64,000 nt of DNA from a virus. The position numbers and the translations under genes are program-made. The notes under the pieces were generated by a model, which was not told the origin of the DNA, searched no databases, and saw only the letters and a program-made list of their open reading frames with translations. The stretch lies in IMG/VR virus record IMGVR_UViG_3300032046_000006, positions 41,888-105,887 of that record. One strand, 5' to 3'. Positions within the stretch are counted from its first letter, which is position 1. Each line of letters starts with the position of its first letter. Below, piece after piece: positions 1 to 9,682 of the stretch.

Positions 1-1
1 C

Positions 2-391
2 GAAGCAAGAGGCGACCTCAATGTTAAAGAAATAGATGAGAAAATTAAAGTTTTAGAAGCCCAAGAATTAGATTTGCAATTAAAATTGGGCGAAAGTCTT
101 TCTAAAAAAGAACCAGAAACCATCCTAAAAACCTATAAAGAACAAATAGATGAATTGAGACTCCAAAAATATATTTTATCAACTCAGAAAAGTTTACTTT
201 TGGAATTTTCTCTTGAGAATCAGTTACTTGGTTATGTCGCAAAAATAATGACTTGGCTTTCATTGGAAAGATTAGAAGGAGAAATATGGCAGAGAGCATT
301 TAAGATATTAGAAGATTTTGACAAATGCAAAGATGATACTTTAATAGAGAAAGCAGCAAAAATTGCTATTAAATTACAGTATGGGATATAA
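2..391 (+). CDS. Partial small helical protein, tail-chaperone position
   Basis: The frame is open to the left edge, so the gene is cut off at its 5' end; an internal TTG at 74 is not a convincing start. The visible 129 residues are charged and helical, with a Lys/Glu-rich first half and a Trp-Leu-Ser-Leu-Glu segment later. No family was recognised. It is followed 2 bp later by another small gene and then the tape measure, the slot where many tailed phages encode the two tail assembly chaperones. That role is inferred from position only. Confidence 0.6.
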   Translation, partial: EARGDLNVKEIDEKIKVLEAQELDLQLKLGESLSKKEPETILKTYKEQIDELRLQKYILSTQKSLLLEFSLENQLLGYVAKIMTWLSLERLEGEIWQRAFKILEDFDKCKDDTLIEKAAKIAIKLQYGI

Positions 392-393
392 AA

Positions 394-774
394 ATGCCCG
401 ATATTTATGATTCATTAATTAAATTGGCGAAGAGTAATAAATATCAGAATCTCTTCACAGTTTCAAAAGAATTATCTGGAATAAAATTGTTTCATAATTC
501 TACTGAACTATCTAATATTCAAGATATATTTTTAAATTATCTCTATATTTTTGATAGTATTAATCGGGATATAATAGTTGATAAAATAAGTGAACATGTT
601 TTGGATGATGATACGAATATATATTGGGAAAGCTATTTGTATTGGAAGAAAAAAAATAGGAACAAAGAACCTGAGCAAAAAGATAATAATAGAGTGAGTG
701 AACTTAATTTGGTAGCGGGTAAAAAGGTAAATTTTCCAAATAAAAAAAATAAAAATAAGAAGGTTAAAAAATAA
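394..774 (+). CDS. Small protein before tape measure (possible tail assembly chaperone)
   Basis: A 126-residue protein of unknown family. The first 90 residues look globular and mildly acidic; the last 20 are almost only Lys and Asn, encoded by an A-rich tract. The stop overlaps the tape measure start in a TAATG, implying translational coupling. Many phages make a chaperone pair by frameshifting between two genes here. No clear slippery heptamer is visible at the 391/394 junction, so these are called as separate genes. Confidence 0.65.
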   Translation: MPDIYDSLIKLAKSNKYQNLFTVSKELSGIKLFHNSTELSNIQDIFLNYLYIFDSINRDIIVDKISEHVLDDDTNIYWESYLYWKKKNRNKEPEQKDNNRVSELNLVAGKKVNFPNKKNKNKKVKK

Positions 775-3700
775 TGGATACTAAAACTTTTATAGGAATA
801 ATAAATCTTGAACTTAATAAACAGGGAGTAGACGAAGGAATAAAAAAGACTGGTGCCACTATGGAAGAAGTGGCAGGAAAACCAATTACTTTTCCTTGGG
901 TTGCCAAGGCATATGAATCTCTAAAAAAGACCAGCGATGCAACTAAAGATTTTTCCTCTCAATTAGAAGGATTTAATGTAGTTAGTGCAAAATCTAATGA
1001 AATTTTTAAAGAGGGAGAATCGGTAGGTAGAAAAACGGCAGTAACTTTTAGAAACTTTGCTGGAGATATGGAAGTTGTTACAAGAGAATTTGATAAAGAT
1101 GGAAAACTTGTTTCTCAAAGTATGCAATCTATGGGACAAGGTGCGGCACTTGGTGCAGTAGGTGTTAAAGATTTTTCTGGGGAATTGGAGGGATTTAGTA
1201 AAATTTCTACTAAAATAAATACTATTTTCGAACAAGGCAATGAAGTGGGAATGAAATCGGTAGAAACTTATAAAAATCAAGAAGGTGCCCTTAAAGCAGT
1301 TACTATGGGTTTTGATAAGCAGGGCAACATAGTTTCTCAATCATTGCAAGAAACCCAAAAACAGGCAGAAGCAGCAACTTATGCGGTCAAAGATTTTTCT
1401 ACTCAACTTCAAGGATTTACTCTTATTGGAAGTAAAACTACGAGTATATTTAAAGCAAATAATGAAGAAACTAAACAAAGTATAGATATTTATAGAAATC
1501 AGTCAGGTGCAATAAGACAAGTTACGACAGATGCAGATAAAAATGGAAAAGTAACTGGACAATCTCTAAGAGATATAACCAAGGGTGCAACACAAAGTGC
1601 AACTATGATGGAACAACTCGGAATGGCTATGAAAAGAGCTTTAATTGTTGCTCCTGTATGGATGATTATGCGTGGTGCCATACAAGCACTTATGGTTCCT
1701 GTTAAAGAATTAATTAAGGCATTTTTTGAATTAGAAACAGGTTTAGCAAAGGTAATGACAGTATCTCGAATTTCTGCTTCAGAACAAAATAAATTTTATG
1801 GAGAATTAACAGAGGTAGCATGGAAGTATTATAAAACCTCATCTGCTAGTATGAAAGAAATTACAGAAGCAATGTATCAAATAGGAACAGCAGGAAGAAG
1901 TACTGCGGAAATTTTACAGGGGTTTACTCATGTTTTAAATTTAAGTATCGCTACATTTGGTAATGTAACAGATGCGGGTAGAGTTCTTACAGGAATTTTA
2001 AATGTTTATGGGGGTTCGTTGGGCAACTTAATTACTGCCGAAGAAAAGATGAGATATATTTCTGATTTATTAGTTGATACATGGTCAAGACATCAAGTAG
2101 AATTAAATGAAATATCAACTGCAATAGGATATGTTGGCTCTGTATCGGAAGCTCTAGATATAGATTTAAAAACTTTAGTGGGAACTATAGGTTTTTTAAA
2201 TGATGGTCTGCTCAGAGGTTCAAAAGCTGGAACTTCGTTATTAAATACGTTCGTTCAATTAGCAAAAAGTCCAGAAAAATTAAGAGATTTAGGAGTTGTT
2301 TTTGACCCAAGAAAACCCTTAGATTTAGTAGATGTAATGCAACAATTACATAATAGATTTATAGAAACTGGGAAATCGGTGGAATCAACGGGTGATATGT
2401 ATGCCATATTTGGAAACAGGGGGGCTAAAGCAGTTGAAAGAATTATTCAAAATTGGGATAAATGGATAGAGTCTATTCAAAGAGGGGACGAAGAATTTCA
2501 AAAATTTGCAGAAAGAACAAAAAAGACCGCAGAAGAAACCCTGCCAAAAGCATTTGCCAAATTTTTAAAATTGGGGATGATGCCGAGTTTTCCTTCAAAA
2601 GGGAAAAATCCTCTTACTGAATGGCTCAATGAGCAATCCGATGCAATGATTAAAGCTAGTGAAAATTTAGAATTATATTATAAATTAGTTGCTAAAGGAA
2701 TAAAATTACCAGAATTACCTACGAAATGGGTAGGGGGAGATATTTTCGGAAGATTAGTTGGATTTGTTCCCGAAGATTTGGCAAAAAAATTAGAACCGAT
2801 TAAAGAATTTTTAGATTTAATAGGAGTCGCAGAAATAGAAAAAGAATTAGGCAGACCAATAGGGGAAGTCGCAAGCAATTTAATGTCAGCAGGGCAAAGT
2901 GCAAAAGTATTATTAGACCAAGCTGTAGCTAATAATGAAACGTGGGAACAAATGGCAGATAATGAAGGTAAAATAGTTGCTGATTTATTAAATATGACAG
3001 ACGAAGAATTAAAACAAAACAGTTATTTGAAAGAAATTTATGAATATAGATTAAAAAATAAAGTTGAGGTAGAAAAAGAAGGAGTAGGTCAGAGAGGACT
3101 GAGTTCTGAATTAAAGAGAAAATTAGAGTTGCAGGAACAGGAAGTTACTTATTCTCTAGCAAAAATGGCTGGAATGAAAGATGAAGAAATTACTTATGCA
3201 AAAATAGCAAATAAAGTTAATTATTTAAATAAATTAGCGTCGGAAGCAAATAAATCAAGAAAAGCAGAAGGAAAAGAGATTTATCAAATGGTAAATCTTT
3301 CAGATGTATTAAGTGGAAATTGGAAAAAAATTCAAGAATCTGGGTCGACTCTTTTGGATGAAGACAAAGACATAGTTGAATTGGATAAAATGCGGAATGA
3401 TTTGCAAATTCAAATTTCTCAACATGTACAGCAACAAGTATCTCTGGTTTCATCAGTATATCGATTTATGGGTTTGCAAGAATCTAGTATTATAAAACAA
3501 GAAATGATTTTTAAAGCAATAATGAATGGAGAAAAATATATAGTCAATAGTGAAGAAGATAGATTAAGATTAGCACAAGCATTAAGTGCAGAAATGACCG
3601 AACAGGAAAGGAAATCCTCAAGTTTGGTTGAATTATATAAAATAGCAAAACAATATGGCATGGGAGTGGCTCAGGAAGTTTCTAATTTCTTGGGAGGAAT

Positions 3701-4025
3701 ATTAAAATTTAGTGAATTAAGTGCTGGAGCTATAAGTGCTTTGAGAAGAAATATTCCTGGGGAATATGAACAAGGTATTGCTGGTCAATATTTAGGAACC
3801 AAAATAAAATTCCCCGAAGAAATAGAAAAAGCAAGAATAGCAACCAGAAATATATCACTTCTAAATCAAATAATGGTAGAACCAATGACAGTAAACGTAA
3901 ATCTGGATAGTCAGGGCATTACGGCAGAAATTTTAAAGAAAATAGCCCCTTTATTAGAATTAGAATTTGAAAAGAAAGGTTCTTCTTTGAATAATGTGTT
4001 ACATAAAGAAATTAATATACATTAA
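774..4025 (+). CDS. Tail tape measure protein (TP901-type)
   Basis: This 1083-residue protein sets tail length and is threaded through the tail tube. The TP901 tape-measure core starts near residue 290 with a hydrophobic segment, then FFELETGLAKVMTVS (317-331), an alanine/glycine-rich helical stretch and a TIGFLNDGLLRGSKAGTSL-like motif, all typical of the family. Residues 59-268 hold three copies of a 74-residue unit. A long helical region fills the C-terminal half; no lytic domain was seen. It is the longest + strand gene and is coupled to the upstream gene by TAATG. Confidence 0.93.
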   Translation: MDTKTFIGIINLELNKQGVDEGIKKTGATMEEVAGKPITFPWVAKAYESLKKTSDATKDFSSQLEGFNVVSAKSNEIFKEGESVGRKTAVTFRNFAGDMEVVTREFDKDGKLVSQSMQSMGQGAALGAVGVKDFSGELEGFSKISTKINTIFEQGNEVGMKSVETYKNQEGALKAVTMGFDKQGNIVSQSLQETQKQAEAATYAVKDFSTQLQGFTLIGSKTTSIFKANNEETKQSIDIYRNQSGAIRQVTTDADKNGKVTGQSLRDITKGATQSATMMEQLGMAMKRALIVAPVWMIMRGAIQALMVPVKELIKAFFELETGLAKVMTVSRISASEQNKFYGELTEVAWKYYKTSSASMKEITEAMYQIGTAGRSTAEILQGFTHVLNLSIATFGNVTDAGRVLTGILNVYGGSLGNLITAEEKMRYISDLLVDTWSRHQVELNEISTAIGYVGSVSEALDIDLKTLVGTIGFLNDGLLRGSKAGTSLLNTFVQLAKSPEKLRDLGVVFDPRKPLDLVDVMQQLHNRFIETGKSVESTGDMYAIFGNRGAKAVERIIQNWDKWIESIQRGDEEFQKFAERTKKTAEETLPKAFAKFLKLGMMPSFPSKGKNPLTEWLNEQSDAMIKASENLELYYKLVAKGIKLPELPTKWVGGDIFGRLVGFVPEDLAKKLEPIKEFLDLIGVAEIEKELGRPIGEVASNLMSAGQSAKVLLDQAVANNETWEQMADNEGKIVADLLNMTDEELKQNSYLKEIYEYRLKNKVEVEKEGVGQRGLSSELKRKLELQEQEVTYSLAKMAGMKDEEITYAKIANKVNYLNKLASEANKSRKAEGKEIYQMVNLSDVLSGNWKKIQESGSTLLDEDKDIVELDKMRNDLQIQISQHVQQQVSLVSSVYRFMGLQESSIIKQEMIFKAIMNGEKYIVNSEEDRLRLAQALSAEMTEQERKSSSLVELYKIAKQYGMGVAQEVSNFLGGILKFSELSAGAISALRRNIPGEYEQGIAGQYLGTKIKFPEEIEKARIATRNISLLNQIMVEPMTVNVNLDSQGITAEILKKIAPLLELEFEKKGSSLNNVLHKEINIH
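948..1580 (+). repeat. Three 222-bp in-frame repeats in tape measure N-terminus
   Basis: Units start at residues 59, 133 and 207, an exact 74-residue spacing. Each begins DFSxxLxGF, continues with a conserved Ile-Phe pair, and ends with an xDKxGxxxxQS motif. The third copy is the most diverged. The repeat is clear in protein and weaker in DNA, consistent with old duplications. Confidence 0.85.
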
Positions 4026-4057
4026 AATGATAAATTAAATACAGGAGGTCGAGCAAT

Positions 4058-4447
4058 ATGAGTGTTTATTTTAAATTATTTGAAAGCGATGGGACTACTC
4101 CAGTTTATATATTCCCTGTAGTATTTTCGGCAAATTATCCGCATACTGGAAAAAAGATAATTGAGTATACTAATCCAAGGGGAAAAGGAAGCATAACCTT
4201 GGATGGTGGCTCAGAATCCTGGGATTTATCCATTAAAGGAGTTCTTAAAGCAAATGATTATAATGCACTGATGACTCTGGTAGATGCTATGGAAGAAGAT
4301 GTTGAATTAAATGTTCCCTATGTATTAACAATTACTGGGGGGTATTCTTATAATGTTAAAAGACTGATTCCAATTACTTATGAAGAAAATTCATTAAGAA
4401 CAAACTATATAGAATATACCTGTGTTCTTAGGTGTTTATCGTGGTAA
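4058..4447 (+). CDS. Tail protein, distal-tail-like
   Basis: A 129-residue beta-rich protein directly after the tape measure, with a strong AGGAGG SD 8 bases before its ATG. Alternating hydrophobic strands and a GSITLDGG segment resemble small phage baseplate or distal-tail ring proteins, which normally occupy this position. No exact family was recognised, so the role is inferred from position and apparent fold. Confidence 0.6.
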   Translation: MSVYFKLFESDGTTPVYIFPVVFSANYPHTGKKIIEYTNPRGKGSITLDGGSESWDLSIKGVLKANDYNALMTLVDAMEEDVELNVPYVLTITGGYSYNVKRLIPITYEENSLRTNYIEYTCVLRCLSW

Positions 4448-4489
4448 TAATTTCTAAAAGAAAAGGAAATAAATGAGGAGGAATAAAAG

Positions 4490-5128
4490 ATGGGATTATC
4501 GATTTATGTAAATCATACATCAGACGATGTACCGAGATTACCTAGCAATGAGAGCAAATATACTTTGATGGGAACTAATGATTTTTTACTTTTTTCTAAT
4601 GGGTATACTGATTTTGTTTATGATGGTGCAGATATACCATCAGACCCAAATCAATTAACTTCTGCTGGGTCTTTAATTACAGCAGGTTTAGTTGATGTAA
4701 CTCATTTTTACTTGGCAGATTATGATGCGGGAAAATTAAAAGAAATCTATAATGCTGGAAAACATAATAAAATGCACGCATTTTGTTTCTCTTTTAGTGC
4801 TGCAACTGCTTCGGAACCAAAATTAGAATTATGGGATGATAGTGACATGGATTCTTTTGACAGTTATGCGTTGGGTGCGGGAGTTGCAACTAATTCTATG
4901 ATTAGGGGATTTGTAACTACCGATGCTACTCCCCCAGGTTCGGATGATTGGAATGGTATTATCTTGGCAGGAAGCGATTCAAGTCATGTGTTATGGTTGA
5001 ATAAAGGTGCAGGAGAAAGTCCTTTAACTGCGGCAAAAGACCTCTATGCCAATTTGAGGGTAACGATACTTGGCTCGTACCCATATTCGTTTTCTCTAAC
5101 ACCGTGCATAGCAATTAAATATACTTAA
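4490..5128 (+). CDS. Predicted tail/virion structural protein
   Basis: A 212-residue beta-rich protein with a strong GAGGAGGA site before the ATG. It is rich in Asp, Ser, Gly and aromatic residues and has no signal peptide or membrane segment. The sequence suggests a folded structural or decoration domain, but I recognise no family. It sits in the tail module with the same orientation and short spacing as its neighbours. Confidence 0.6.
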   Translation: MGLSIYVNHTSDDVPRLPSNESKYTLMGTNDFLLFSNGYTDFVYDGADIPSDPNQLTSAGSLITAGLVDVTHFYLADYDAGKLKEIYNAGKHNKMHAFCFSFSAATASEPKLELWDDSDMDSFDSYALGAGVATNSMIRGFVTTDATPPGSDDWNGIILAGSDSSHVLWLNKGAGESPLTAAKDLYANLRVTILGSYPYSFSLTPCIAIKYT

Positions 5129-5143
5129 TAAGAGGATAAAATC

Positions 5144-5719
5144 GTGAAATTAAATTATGAATTTTTAGATAATGAGAAGATTACCGCCCAATTTGTATTA
5201 GGCGATGTTGTGTGGATTGCTTTTGCTAGTGTCGATGGAATTAGCAAAGTATATGGATGTAGTATTTATGATTTGGATATAATATATTGGGAATTAGATG
5301 TTGTGGGAGAAATCTCCTCAATTATCTCTATTGATACTTATCTATATTTGGCTTTGGATGATGATACCAATATTTGTGCCGAATTTAATAGTAGTAATCC
5401 TTCCGATATTTGGTATCTGGCAAAAGATGAAGAAGTAACAGAAGAAGCAATAGATTTGGTTTGGGATAGTCTATCTTATCAAGTTTATTTTTTATCTCCA
5501 GGATTAGCAACTGGAGAAAATGCAAAAATAACAGTATATGATTATAGTGATAATTATGTAGAAACTATAGATTTGCCTACAGTTTCTAATGCCTCTAAAA
5601 TTTCTGCGGATGAAGATGGGAATTTATGGGTTCTATCTGATTTAGATTCAACGCCAATAATTACCAAGATATGGCAGGAGACGGGTGGCTGGGATTACTT
5701 TAGTTATCTTTTAGTATAA
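5144..5719 (+). CDS. Beta-propeller-like tail-associated protein
   Basis: A 191-residue protein starting at a GTG preceded by GAGGATAAAATC. It has repeated four-strand-like units with recurrent Asp-rich turns (for example LALDDDTN and ADEDGNLWVLS), reminiscent of beta-propeller blades. The N-terminal part of the 5900 gene has a similar texture. It probably belongs to the tail tip; no family was recognised. Confidence 0.6.
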   Translation: MKLNYEFLDNEKITAQFVLGDVVWIAFASVDGISKVYGCSIYDLDIIYWELDVVGEISSIISIDTYLYLALDDDTNICAEFNSSNPSDIWYLAKDEEVTEEAIDLVWDSLSYQVYFLSPGLATGENAKITVYDYSDNYVETIDLPTVSNASKISADEDGNLWVLSDLDSTPIITKIWQETGGWDYFSYLLV

Positions 5720-5748
5720 AGAGGAATAAAAATGAGAAGAGGATAATC

Positions 5749-5886
5749 ATGATAGAAAAAAGAGATTTCGTAGAGAGGACTATTTATCTTATTAGGAAAT
5801 TATTAGAAGACCATTTGCCCCAAGAAGATACATTAGCAGAGATGATTGATAAGAGGAATAAATTGTTGCAAAAATTTATTCAATAA
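5749..5886 (+). CDS. Small 45-residue protein
   Basis: A 45-codon gene fills most of the 180-bp gap between two tail genes. A GAGAAGAGGA site precedes the ATG. The product is amphipathic and charged (MIEKRDFVER... ending QKFIQ), probably two short helices. Function unknown. The good SD and tight fit between neighbours support it as a real gene. Confidence 0.55.
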   Translation: MIEKRDFVERTIYLIRKLLEDHLPQEDTLAEMIDKRNKLLQKFIQ

Positions 5887-5899
5887 AGGAATAAAATAA

Positions 5900-7924
5900 A
5901 TGTCATACACGAATAGATTTATACATACCTCCGAAGAAACGGGAGCAAATTCCTATGCTTACATTATAACCGATACTTCTCCCGCAAAATTAATTAAAGT
6001 AGATTTATCTAATCCTACGAGTTATGAAACTTATACTTTAGATGATACTGGAGAAGATTTAAATTATGGAAAAGCACTAATAATAAATGCTGATACAGAA
6101 TATCTTTATGCTTCTTTTGATAATGGTTATGTTGCTAAAATTAGTTTAGATGACCCAAACAATAGGGAAATCTTTTATGTTGGAGAAGCCAATCAACTTA
6201 ATGCTATTGCACACGACCCTACTCGTTTACTTACTTTTGTAGGGGATAATATTTCTGGTTTGAGCGAATTTGTTATTGATGAATCCACTGTAAGTATAAT
6301 AGATACAGATTTGAGAGTTTTATTGGAAGAAACAACTCTAATTAATACATACTTAGCGGTTTTGAATGGGGCAATAATAAATACTGATTTGCGTGTTAAT
6401 AAAGAAACCATATCCCTAATAAATACAGATTTACGAGTTAATAAATATACTTATGTGGATACTAATTTTTATCCTTTAGGAAGAGAAGATTTTCGCATAT
6501 ACATAGATGGCGATGAATCGGCAAATGAATTGGGAGATGATGATTTAAAATTAGATTCTATTCAGATTACTCATACTATAGATAATAAAAGTATTGCAAA
6601 ATTTACTCTACTTAGAAAACACGACGATATTGACAATCCCACGACTATTAGCGAGAATAATGCAGTAGAAATTTATCTTGGTAATAAGTTAGAGTTTACT
6701 GGAAAAATATCTAACTTAGATTGCTCAAGCCAAGACGAAACTGTGGTGGTTTCTTGTGAATCAGATAGTATTACTGACGATTATGATTCGACACAAAAAG
6801 ATTTACCATTAACAACATTAAATACACAAATTCATTTATATGATGTATTATTAGACGACATAACAATTGATAATCCTATTTTGGATACTAGATTGATTAT
6901 TGTTTCTGATGGTGGAAGGTATTGGACTGGTTCAAGTTGGAATAGAAAATTAAGTTTGGCTTTAACTTTTGTTAATTTTGCAACTGCATCGGCTTATTTG
7001 GAAACTAATATAGACGATATTTTTATTAAAGGTAATCCCTCGATAGATAATTATGAAAGAAGTCCAAAATATTATAATGGAATTAGAGTTAATTTAGGAA
7101 CTAAAATAGAAGAAAAAGTTAGTGGATGGGTTGCTTTGGCAAATTCTACAAAGACAGCAGAAGCAATAGAGGAAGGAACATTTAAATTTAATTCAGGATT
7201 TACTTATTTTTGGCATGTAGATGTTATACTATATGATTTGCCTTCTATTTCGACAGGTGTTAGTTCTACTCATACTCTTTTGCCTCATATAAGAACTGCT
7301 TTATATAAATATATAGGCACCAGTTTATCTTCATTAAGTTCTGATTTATATGAAATAACTGGAGGATATTATCGCTATCAAAATATTTTAGATGATATAG
7401 AGACTGAATTGGGAGAGTATACTTTAGGAACTGCTCCTTATAAAGAAGTTTCGGCAAAAAATGGAATTAAAATAGCCAAAGGAAGATGGGTAGATAAAGA
7501 TGATGGTCTTTATTGGGATAAAGGAATATCTTATGATTATGAACAATATGCGAAAGATGTTGCTTCTGCGGAATATGCCAAAATTAAAAATATAAATGGA
7601 GATGTTTCCCCCAGAACTTCTGCGAGTATAGATTTAACACTTGATGGTTATTTATATTATGACTTAAATTTGCTCAATAGAATAAATCTAGTCAATACTA
7701 CAATATTAAATGCTTATAAAAATTCTAATGGATTTCCGATAAGTATTAAACAAATAAATATAGACTCCAATTCTATGAAAGTTTCTATTTCATGTGATAA
7801 TGAATATGCACAAAATGAATTAGATGTATTGGATACTATTTATGATAATGAACCATTAGAAACTCCAGAAACTTCGGTTAGATTATATAGAAAATTTGAT
7901 TTACCACAATGGGAAAATGTCTAA
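5900..7924 (+). CDS. Tail hub / baseplate-like protein with propeller-like N-terminus
   Basis: This 674-residue protein has three parts. Residues 1-130 are propeller-like strands. Residues 133-186 hold repeated INTDLRV-type linkers. From about 190 onward there is a domain resembling phage late-control/tail-hub proteins: an ITHTIDN strand, a FTLLRK strand, then IYLGNKLEFTGKI, a pattern found in the beta-barrels of baseplate hubs. It overlaps the next gene through TAATG. It is a likely central tail-tip component; exact family not certain. Confidence 0.65.
   Translation: MSYTNRFIHTSEETGANSYAYIITDTSPAKLIKVDLSNPTSYETYTLDDTGEDLNYGKALIINADTEYLYASFDNGYVAKISLDDPNNREIFYVGEANQLNAIAHDPTRLLTFVGDNISGLSEFVIDESTVSIIDTDLRVLLEETTLINTYLAVLNGAIINTDLRVNKETISLINTDLRVNKYTYVDTNFYPLGREDFRIYIDGDESANELGDDDLKLDSIQITHTIDNKSIAKFTLLRKHDDIDNPTTISENNAVEIYLGNKLEFTGKISNLDCSSQDETVVVSCESDSITDDYDSTQKDLPLTTLNTQIHLYDVLLDDITIDNPILDTRLIIVSDGGRYWTGSSWNRKLSLALTFVNFATASAYLETNIDDIFIKGNPSIDNYERSPKYYNGIRVNLGTKIEEKVSGWVALANSTKTAEAIEEGTFKFNSGFTYFWHVDVILYDLPSISTGVSSTHTLLPHIRTALYKYIGTSLSSLSSDLYEITGGYYRYQNILDDIETELGEYTLGTAPYKEVSAKNGIKIAKGRWVDKDDGLYWDKGISYDYEQYAKDVASAEYAKIKNINGDVSPRTSASIDLTLDGYLYYDLNLLNRINLVNTTILNAYKNSNGFPISIKQINIDSNSMKVSISCDNEYAQNELDVLDTIYDNEPLETPETSVRLYRKFDLPQWENV
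6296..6457 (+). repeat. INTDLRV linker repeats
   Basis: Residues 133-186 of the hub-like protein contain four related 12-14 residue units: IIDTDLRV, LINTYLAV, IINTDLRV and LINTDLRV. They lie between the propeller-like and hub-like domains and probably form an extended or beta-solenoid-like linker. Confidence 0.7.
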
Positions 7925-8352
7925 TGCCTATTTACGAAAAAACTACAAGAAAATTACAACACTTAACTAATAAAACTTTAGAAAATGAGGAACAACTAGC
8001 AAAAATAGATAAAGATTCTCCTCAAATAACCTCTTTTTATTATAATAAGAATATATCTAAATATTATATTTTTAATCGAAAAAAAATGGATAACATCAAG
8101 TCATTGACTACTCTGACCATTAATTTAAATAATTTTCCAGAAGAATATCTTCCTTATATTAATTTTGTCGCAATAAGTTATGGTATTACTGGAGTCCCTA
8201 ACTTTGTTTTTAATGGTTTAAACTATTCTTTTTTTCAAGTAGCACAACATAATTATAGATTAGAGTTCACTAATTGTAACTTCAACTTTGTTTACACTGC
8301 TTTTTTTTCGTTATACTTTACAATAAATTTACCAAGAGATTATAATAATTAA
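7924..8352 (+). CDS. Tail-tip accessory protein, N-terminal module copy 1
   Basis: I place the start at the ATG of the TAATG overlap with the hub gene, giving 142 residues; an ATG 15 bases upstream has no better support. The first 45 residues (LQHLTNKTLENEEQLAKIDK, then a Pro and an Asn-Lys segment) match the N-terminal parts of the products at 8364 and 9672. The rest is aromatic, Asn-rich and beta-like. It is possibly a receptor-contacting or trimerising tail-tip protein; function inferred from context. Confidence 0.6.
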   Translation: MPIYEKTTRKLQHLTNKTLENEEQLAKIDKDSPQITSFYYNKNISKYYIFNRKKMDNIKSLTTLTINLNNFPEEYLPYINFVAISYGITGVPNFVFNGLNYSFFQVAQHNYRLEFTNCNFNFVYTAFFSLYFTINLPRDYNN

Positions 8353-8363
8353 AGGAAAGAAAT

Positions 8364-8510
8364 ATGAATACAATAAAAAAATTACTCGATAAAACAGAAT
8401 CTACAAAACAACAAATAGAAAGAATAGATATAAAAAAAAGAAAATTAACTCCCCACAATAAAGTTAAGAGAATAATTACCTTATTGACCGATTGGGTTAA
8501 GTATAATTGA
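8364..8510 (+). CDS. Short protein, N-terminal module copy 2, possibly truncated
   Basis: A 48-codon gene with an AAAGGAAAGAAAT leader. The product aligns along its whole length with the N-terminus of the 9672 product: KTESTKQQIERI against KTEENSTNLNRV, then LLTDWVK against LETDWEK. It ends where the paralogue continues into its main domain, so it may be a truncated duplicate, or the module may work alone. The stop at 8508-8510 sits 8 bases before the next gene's ATG. Confidence 0.6.
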   Translation: MNTIKKLLDKTESTKQQIERIDIKKRKLTPHNKVKRIITLLTDWVKYN

Positions 8511-8518
8511 GGAATAAT

Positions 8519-9682
8519 ATGCCTTTTGAATATCCTGAAAAAATAAATTCAAATATCCCCATAGCACTAAATATAGACTTGCCTATTACTGAAGATATGC
8601 TATCGTGGGTAAAAGTTACTCCTTTGATAATCGGTAAAGGTGCAGAAGAATTAAGTTTTTTTGATAGTTATAAAATACCTACATGGAAAGAGAATTGGGA
8701 AATTATTGCAGATGGGCAAACCTTATGGAAAGGCAATTTTGCTCCAGGGGAAGCCACAGTAAACGCATTTTATGATTATGAAAACACAAGAGATGGAGTA
8801 TATGTTTATAATCCTGAAGGATATTATCCCGATTGGTGGTATAATGGTTCTGAACAATCTGTTGATTTTTCCAATCTTTATAATTGGTATATTTTTGGAT
8901 GGGATAAAAACTTAGATAATCAATATTTGTCGAGAGCAAAATATACTTATTTGGGAGGGGCTTGGTGGGAAAATCCCCCAATAACAAGATTAGTTAGATG
9001 GATTAATTCTGATATTATTTTTGAAGATTTTCGGTGGTGGAAGGGAAGTGATTGGACAATAATTCCTGGGCATTATTTTTGGTATAACATGTTTTTTCGG
9101 ATGAATATAGAGTTTCCATATTGTTCAAATTTGATGTGGGCTAAAGTTTTAAAATCAGATTATAGTATAAAAGAAGTATGTCTTCCAGAAAGTGTTTTTA
9201 TGGTTGTAAGCGATTATGGTGGATTAAATCCAGAAAATCCTCCCGATATTCCCAGTCCTATTCCTTTTGATACAATACAAATAAAGAGAAACATACCAGA
9301 TATAGAAGAATATCAAATCTCTTCTTCTTATTTTTCATATTTTCAATTGTCCAAAAATTTTACTAGAATAAATGATAATAAGTTCAATCTTTCTATCAGT
9401 GGAAATATATATGTAAGTAATAAACCAATTTTATTTGATGAAACTTCATATCCAACTTTAGATAATACTTATGTTTTAAATAGGCAAATTACTCCAGGGC
9501 AAATACCAGGTGGTGGTCATGCGATATGGAGATATAGATGGTCATTTAATTTAGTTTCATCTACTATATCTTCTCTAATAAAAAGAACTCCCTTACCATT
9601 AAATCCTACTGTTCATACTAAATTTTTAGTAACTATAGTAAATCCTAATAGCAATGAGGAAGTGCAAAGATATGAAATATGA
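8519..9682 (+). CDS. Aromatic-rich tail-tip / receptor-binding candidate
   Basis: I choose the ATG at 8519, preceded by GAGGAATAAT, over an upstream TTG. The 387-residue product is very rich in Trp, Tyr, Pro and Asn (for example YYPDWWYNG and DFRWWKGSDW), with strand-like alternation and no membrane segment. Such composition is common in carbohydrate-contacting or receptor-binding phage proteins. It sits near the end of the + strand tail block, beside the glycan cassette. No family was recognised. Confidence 0.6.
   Translation: MPFEYPEKINSNIPIALNIDLPITEDMLSWVKVTPLIIGKGAEELSFFDSYKIPTWKENWEIIADGQTLWKGNFAPGEATVNAFYDYENTRDGVYVYNPEGYYPDWWYNGSEQSVDFSNLYNWYIFGWDKNLDNQYLSRAKYTYLGGAWWENPPITRLVRWINSDIIFEDFRWWKGSDWTIIPGHYFWYNMFFRMNIEFPYCSNLMWAKVLKSDYSIKEVCLPESVFMVVSDYGGLNPENPPDIPSPIPFDTIQIKRNIPDIEEYQISSSYFSYFQLSKNFTRINDNKFNLSISGNIYVSNKPILFDETSYPTLDNTYVLNRQITPGQIPGGGHAIWRYRWSFNLVSSTISSLIKRTPLPLNPTVHTKFLVTIVNPNSNEEVQRYEI

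Noticed and set aside
385-400. Programmed frameshift between the first two genes
   Set aside because: No slippery heptamer is visible and both genes have their own starts and stops.
963-1340. 125-codon - strand frame inside the tape measure gene
   Set aside because: It is the reverse-strand shadow of the repeat region with no SD.
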